This document shows positions 19,194-21,870 of a stretch of 21,870 nucleotides of DNA, in pieces. The notes beneath the pieces are model-generated. The model made no database searches, was not told the origin of the DNA, and saw only the letters and a program-made list of their open reading frames with translations. A program made the position numbers and the translations under genes. Within the stretch, counting starts at the first letter, position 1. Every line of letters starts with the position of its first letter. The stretch covers positions 34,635,257 to 34,657,126 of the forward strand of contig NC_049980.1 of assembly GCF_000003815.2 (NCBI RefSeq). Direction: 5' to 3'. The stretch is from Branchiostoma floridae (Eukaryota > Chordata > Leptocardii > Amphioxiformes > Branchiostomatidae).

Positions 19194-19368
19194 GAGATGC
19201 GGATGCGGGAGGCTGGAGGGGGAACATTCCTCGGAAGCGAGGAGCGCCCAGAGCACATCCTGCATGGAGGAGGTTCGATGGAGCCCAGCTGCACACACGG
19301 AGGAGAGCCCGTCAGACGCATTCGGCACACTGGAGTTCCAGGGGGCTGGGCACACCAGCAAGGCACAG
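19194..19368 (+). CDS. TRPM: TRPM-family cation channel, second coding exon
   Basis: Continues the TRPM N-terminal homology region. The acceptor is CTCTGTCCCCAG at 19182-19193. The first G completes the split Arg codon of the previous exon (AG|G), and 58 codons follow (residues 36-93). Visible blocks are CGRL (39-42), a variable serine-rich linker (46-62), then W-S-P..HTEESPSDAFG and LEFQGAGHTSKA (64-92). These line up with the KWSISKHTQLSPTDAFG / IEFQGGGHSNKA region of TRPM1/3. The cysteine-rich insertion between DPHR and CGRL in TRPM6/7 is absent, which favours the TRPM1/3-like layout. The exon ends CAG|GTTTGT in phase 0, and the donor is the first unit of a (GTTT)n tract. Both borders are repeated nearby (see arrays), so the splice sites used in vivo need transcript evidence. 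The reading itself is very secure. Confidence 0.9.
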
Positions 19369-19720
19369 GTTTGTTTGTTTGTTTGTTTGTTTGTTGGCTG
19401 GTGTTCCAGGGGGCTGGGCATACCAGCAAGGCACAGGTTTGTTTGTTTGTTTGTTTGTTTGTTTGTTTGTTGGTCTGAAGGAGCCCGGCAGCACACACGG
19501 AGGAGAGTCCGTCAGACGCCTTCGGCACACTGGAGTTCCAGGGGGCTGGGCACACCAGCAAGGCACAGGTTTGTTTGTTTGTTTGTTTGTTTGTTTGAAT
19601 GCTGGAGTTCCAGGGGGCTGGGTACACCAGCAAGGCTCAGGTTTGTTTGTTTGTTTGTTTGTTTGTTTGCTTGTTTGAATGCTGGAGTTCCAGGGGGCTG
19701 GGTACACCAGCAAAGCAGAG
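19331..19720 (+). repeat. Tandem array of the exon B 3' end and donor, alternating with (GTTT)n
   Basis: The last about 40 bases of exon B (GGAGTTCCAGGGGGCTGGGC through GGCACAG) plus the donor GTTTG occur five times, ending at 19368 (true exon), 19436, 19568, 19640 and 19720. The first four are followed by 5-9 GTTT units. The third copy is longer (19481-19568) and preserves the coding frame from S-P-A-A-H-T-E-E-S-P to T-S-K-A-Q. The last copy ends GCAGAG|GTAGGG, which is the closest of the five to a consensus donor. Confidence 0.9.
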
Positions 19721-19794
19721 GTAGGGCCGGGGAACTCATTCAGTGTAAAGTCCACATTAACTTAATTTTATTAATGACATCCACGCGCACATTG

Positions 19795-19930
19795 ACTTTT
19801 GCCTGTTCTCAACAACAAAAAACTAGCCACATATCACCCAGTAGCACCCTTGGTCAATCTGAATTTTACGCTTGCCAGAGGACCTGCTCTCAAAGGAAGG
19901 GGACACATGGTCAGGGCATGGGCCCACAGT
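19795..19930 (+). mobile_element. Fragment related to the hAT MITE at 4709-5061
   Basis: GTAGCACCCTTGGTCAATCT then GAATTTTACGCTTGCCAGAG parallels GTAGCATCCCTGGTCAATCA then GAATTTCATGCTTGTTAGAG at 4920-4965. Both ends are missing. Confidence 0.5.
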
Positions 19931-20090
19931 GCCCTTGTTCCTTTCTTTAAACAAGAATTGCAATAAAGACATGATTGAAATGGCGACACTTGGTTGTGTA
20001 GTAAATGTTGTGCGGATGTTTAACAGCATGGTTGTGTTGTCCCAATATGTATATGAATGTTAAAACAGAATTGTGCTTGTTTTGTTCCAG

Positions 20091-20141
20091 TATGTTCGGA
20101 TGTCCCATGACACAAAGCCAGACATCATTCTCCAGCTGCTG
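20091..20141 (+). pseudogene. TRPM: TRPM third-exon fragment, copy 1
   Basis: After TTTGTTCCAG (acceptor ending 20090) the sequence reads YVRMSHDTKPDIILQLL in phase 0, exactly the block expected after TSKAQ of the previous exon. In TRPM proteins this block continues into a KEW...ELPKL segment, but here it runs into AATAGTGTTG repeat sequence with no homology and no good donor. I therefore read it as the 5' 51 bases of exon 3 captured in a repeat, not a complete exon. If the assembly is wrong here, it could instead be the true exon start with its remainder misplaced. Confidence 0.7.
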
Positions 20142-20258
20142 AATAGTGTTGTTTTGTTCCAGTCTGAGAATAGTGTTGCAGTATAGTATAACCAGATTGG
20201 TGTTGTTATGTTCCAGTATATGCTTATATCATGTTGTTAACCAGAATGGCTGTTTTTT

Positions 20259-20283
20259 CCAGACATCATTCTCCAGCTGCTGA
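20259..20283 (+). pseudogene. TRPM: TRPM third-exon fragment, short copy
   Basis: CCAGACATCATTCTCC and the following bases encode P-D-I-I-L-Q-L-L, the last eight residues of the exon-3 fragment, followed by the same AATAGTGTTG continuation. The CCAG of the Pro-Asp codons is fused to a TTTTTTCC tract, so it looks like an acceptor. This is a 5'-truncated copy produced within the 20.1-20.65 kb array. Confidence 0.6.
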
Positions 20284-20449
20284 ATAGTGTTGTTTTGTTA
20301 CAGTATATGCTTATATCATGATGTTGACCAGAATAGTGTTGTTCTGTTCCAGTATGTGCTGATATCATGTTGTTAACCAGAATGTTTCTTATGTTCCAGT
20401 ATGTACTGATATCATGATGTTGACCAGAATGTTTGTTGTTTTTTTCCAG

Positions 20450-20500
20450 TATGTTCGAATGTCCCATGACACGAAGCCAGACATCATTCTCCAGCTGCTG
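20450..20500 (+). pseudogene. TRPM: TRPM third-exon fragment, copy 2
   Basis: A second full copy of the 51-base fragment behind a long pyrimidine tract (TTTTTTTCCAG). It differs from copy 1 by two substitutions, CGG to CGA and ACA to ACG, both synonymous, and encodes the same YVRMSHDTKPDIILQLL. It also stops aligning with TRPM after LQLL and continues into AATAGTGTTG. The stronger polypyrimidine tract would make it the better acceptor of the two. Paralogous duplicate or second allele cannot be decided from the window. Confidence 0.65.
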
Positions 20501-20648
20501 AATAGTGTTGTTTTGTTCTAGTATAGTGTTCCAGTATAGTATGACCAGAATGGTGTTGTTATGTTCAAGTATATGCTAATATCATGTTGTTAACCAGAAT
20601 GTTTCTTATGTTTCAGTATATGCTTATATCATGTTGTGACCAGAATGT

Positions 20649-20761
20649 NNNNNNNNNNNNNNNNNNNNNNNNNNNNNNNNNNNNNNNNNNNNNNNNNNNN
20701 NNNNNNNNNNNNNNNNNNNNNNNNNNNNNNNNNNNNNNNNNNNNNNNNNNNNNNNNNNNNN
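20649..20761. other. Assembly gap
   Basis: A run of N separates the exon-3 fragment array from a second copy of the 17.8-18.9 kb sequence. Its true length is unknown; the missing part of TRPM exon 3 may be here. Confidence 0.98.
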
Positions 20762-21869
20762 GCTATATAGATACAGATCCAGAAGCGGGTGTGTTACGCC
20801 GACCGGCGGTTATACTGGCTATATAGATCCAGTTTATGGATACAGATACATAAAAGTATGACTTAGAATACGACAAAATGCGGAAAAAGTAAGAAAATTG
20901 GTCTTTTATCGTTGAAATTCGTTGAGTATCTTTCGAACCCTGCAGTGACGCAAGCATGACACAAGTGCAGTGAGAGTGCACCTTACACAGCACAGCACAG
21001 CACACTGCCACATAACACCTCAATCTGTGAACACTTTCACAGTAAATCTCACCCGACCCTCAGGTGCTTTTCCACACACAACTATTCACATTCCCAACAA
21101 AGATTCAACAACTGTGTAGTAAATTCTTTCAACATGCAACTATGGATCTGTAGCTGACTTGAATGACACTATTCTGGAGAAAGCCGGGCTGAAAGAATGA
21201 AGGAATAAATGACTGAATGAATGAAAATGTTAACAGATAGAGAAGGCGCTTTCCTTGGTGCTGAAATCTCTGTTACTTATACATTTTTTTTTCTCTTGGA
21301 AAACGATTGTGGCAAATTTGCATTCTTACAGGGTTTAGAATGTAACATCAGCAAAATATAAATACTAGTACAAACCTCACTGCTTCTATTCAGAGTTTCC
21401 TAGGAATTTGGAACCCAGACCCTTAAGGCTCTAAGTGTCCAACCTTAATACGACCATCCTCTGTCCCCAGGAGATGTGGGTGTGGGAGGCTGGAGGGGGA
21501 ATAAAGTCAAACATCATCAAAATCTAATCGCAAACCTCATTTCCTCTACTCAGAGTTTCCTAGGAATTGGAACCCAGAATCTTTAGGCTCTAAGTAACCA
21601 ACCCTAACTCCAAAATTCCCTCTGTCCCCAGGAGATGTGGGTGTGGGAGGCTGGATAAAGTCAAACATTAGCAAAATCAAATACTAGTACAACCCTCACT
21701 GCCTCTGTTTATAGTTTTTGCCAGGAATTCAAACCCAGAATCTTTAGGCTGTAGTAGCCAACCCTAACCACCAGACCCCCACTATCCCCAGGACATGGAT
21801 GTGTGGGAGGCTGGATAAAGTCAAACATCAACAAAATCTAATTACTAGCTATAGTACAACCCTCATTGC
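20762..21869 (+). repeat. Near-identical second copy of 17808-18915 (probable assembly duplication)
   Basis: This 1108-base block matches 17808-18915 with no indels. By eye I see about seven substitutions, all in the first about 150 bases next to the gap; the remainder looks identical, including homopolymers and the first units of the exon B acceptor array. It holds the right part of the TTA-flanked MITE, the minisatellite tail and two decoy acceptors. Identity stops at the window end. This is best treated as a duplicated contig or the other haplotype. Confidence 0.9.
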
Positions 21870-21870
21870 A

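Larger units (their letters stand above)
20199..20648 (+). repeat. Array of acceptor-like about 47-bp units in TRPM intron 2
   Basis: Six or more units of the form TTCCAGTATATGCTTATATC followed by ATGTTGTTAACCAGAATG occur near 20210, 20297, 20347, 20394, 20563 and 20610. They are interleaved with the three exon-3 fragments and their AATAGTGTTGTTTTG tails. The unit start TTCCAGTATGTGCTGATATC resembles the exon-3 start TTCCAGTATGTTCGGATGTC, so the array probably decayed from exon-border copies. It is cut by the gap. Confidence 0.75.

Noticed and set aside
19152-19755. Minus-strand proteins rich in TNKQTNKQ
   Set aside because: Translation of the (GTTT)n tracts and the antisense of TRPM exon-end copies.
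19264-19950. 228-codon + strand open frame as one exon
   Set aside because: After residue TSKAQ it reads through GTTT repeats (VCLFVCLF) and enters exon copies in the wrong frame; only 19194-19368 matches TRPM.

Overview
The window looks like animal nuclear DNA, most likely a cephalochordate (amphioxus, Branchiostoma). The evidence is one recognisable split gene with metazoan GT-AG introns, coding exons that match vertebrate TRPM channels, many short DNA transposons, tRNA-derived SINEs and a CR1/L2-like LINE tail. The species call is inference; the animal origin is firm. No bacterial operon, rRNA, intact tRNA or CRISPR array was seen.

The only gene I can support is the 5' part of a TRPM-family cation channel on the + strand. 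Exon A (11884-11987) encodes the conserved QKSWIE...KREC...DPHR block. Exon B (19194-19368) encodes CGRL ... SPSDAFGTLEFQG ... TSKA. The two join in frame (AG|G) across a 7.2 kb intron. The next TRPM block (YVRMSHDTKPDIILQLL) follows in phase at 20091, but only as truncated copies that stop aligning after LQLL. The intact third exon must lie in the gap (20649-20761) or beyond the window.

Layout. 1-11.85 kb: non-coding, made of diverged tandem duplications (928-1765, 7720-8130, 9015-10150, 10430-11510), SINEs (about 1799-2215, 7362-7692), a LINE 3' end (6512-6800, minus), hAT-type MITEs (1-65, 2933-3263, 4709-5061, 6118-6365) and a three-copy dispersed repeat (3410-4640). 11.85-12 kb: TRPM first coding exon and possible promoter. 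12-19.19 kb: intron 1, with two copies of a TA-flanked MITE, a 1.3 kb PIF/Harbinger-like element with 34-bp perfect inverted ends and a visible empty site, two more hAT-type MITEs, a 63-bp minisatellite of about 16 copies (16624-17625) and a TTA-flanked MITE inserted in the tail of that array. 19.19-20.65 kb: exon B and intron 2.

The most unusual feature is that each TRPM exon border in 18.4-20.65 kb is the seed of its own tandem array. The acceptor and first codons of exon B are repeated upstream. The last codons and donor of exon B are repeated downstream, alternating with (GTTT)n. The acceptor and first codons of the third exon are repeated before the gap. Several copies differ from each other only at synonymous positions.

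After the gap, 20762-21869 repeats 17808-18915 base for base apart from a few differences beside the gap. That is most simply an assembly duplication or a second haplotype, so gene order after 20648 should not be trusted.
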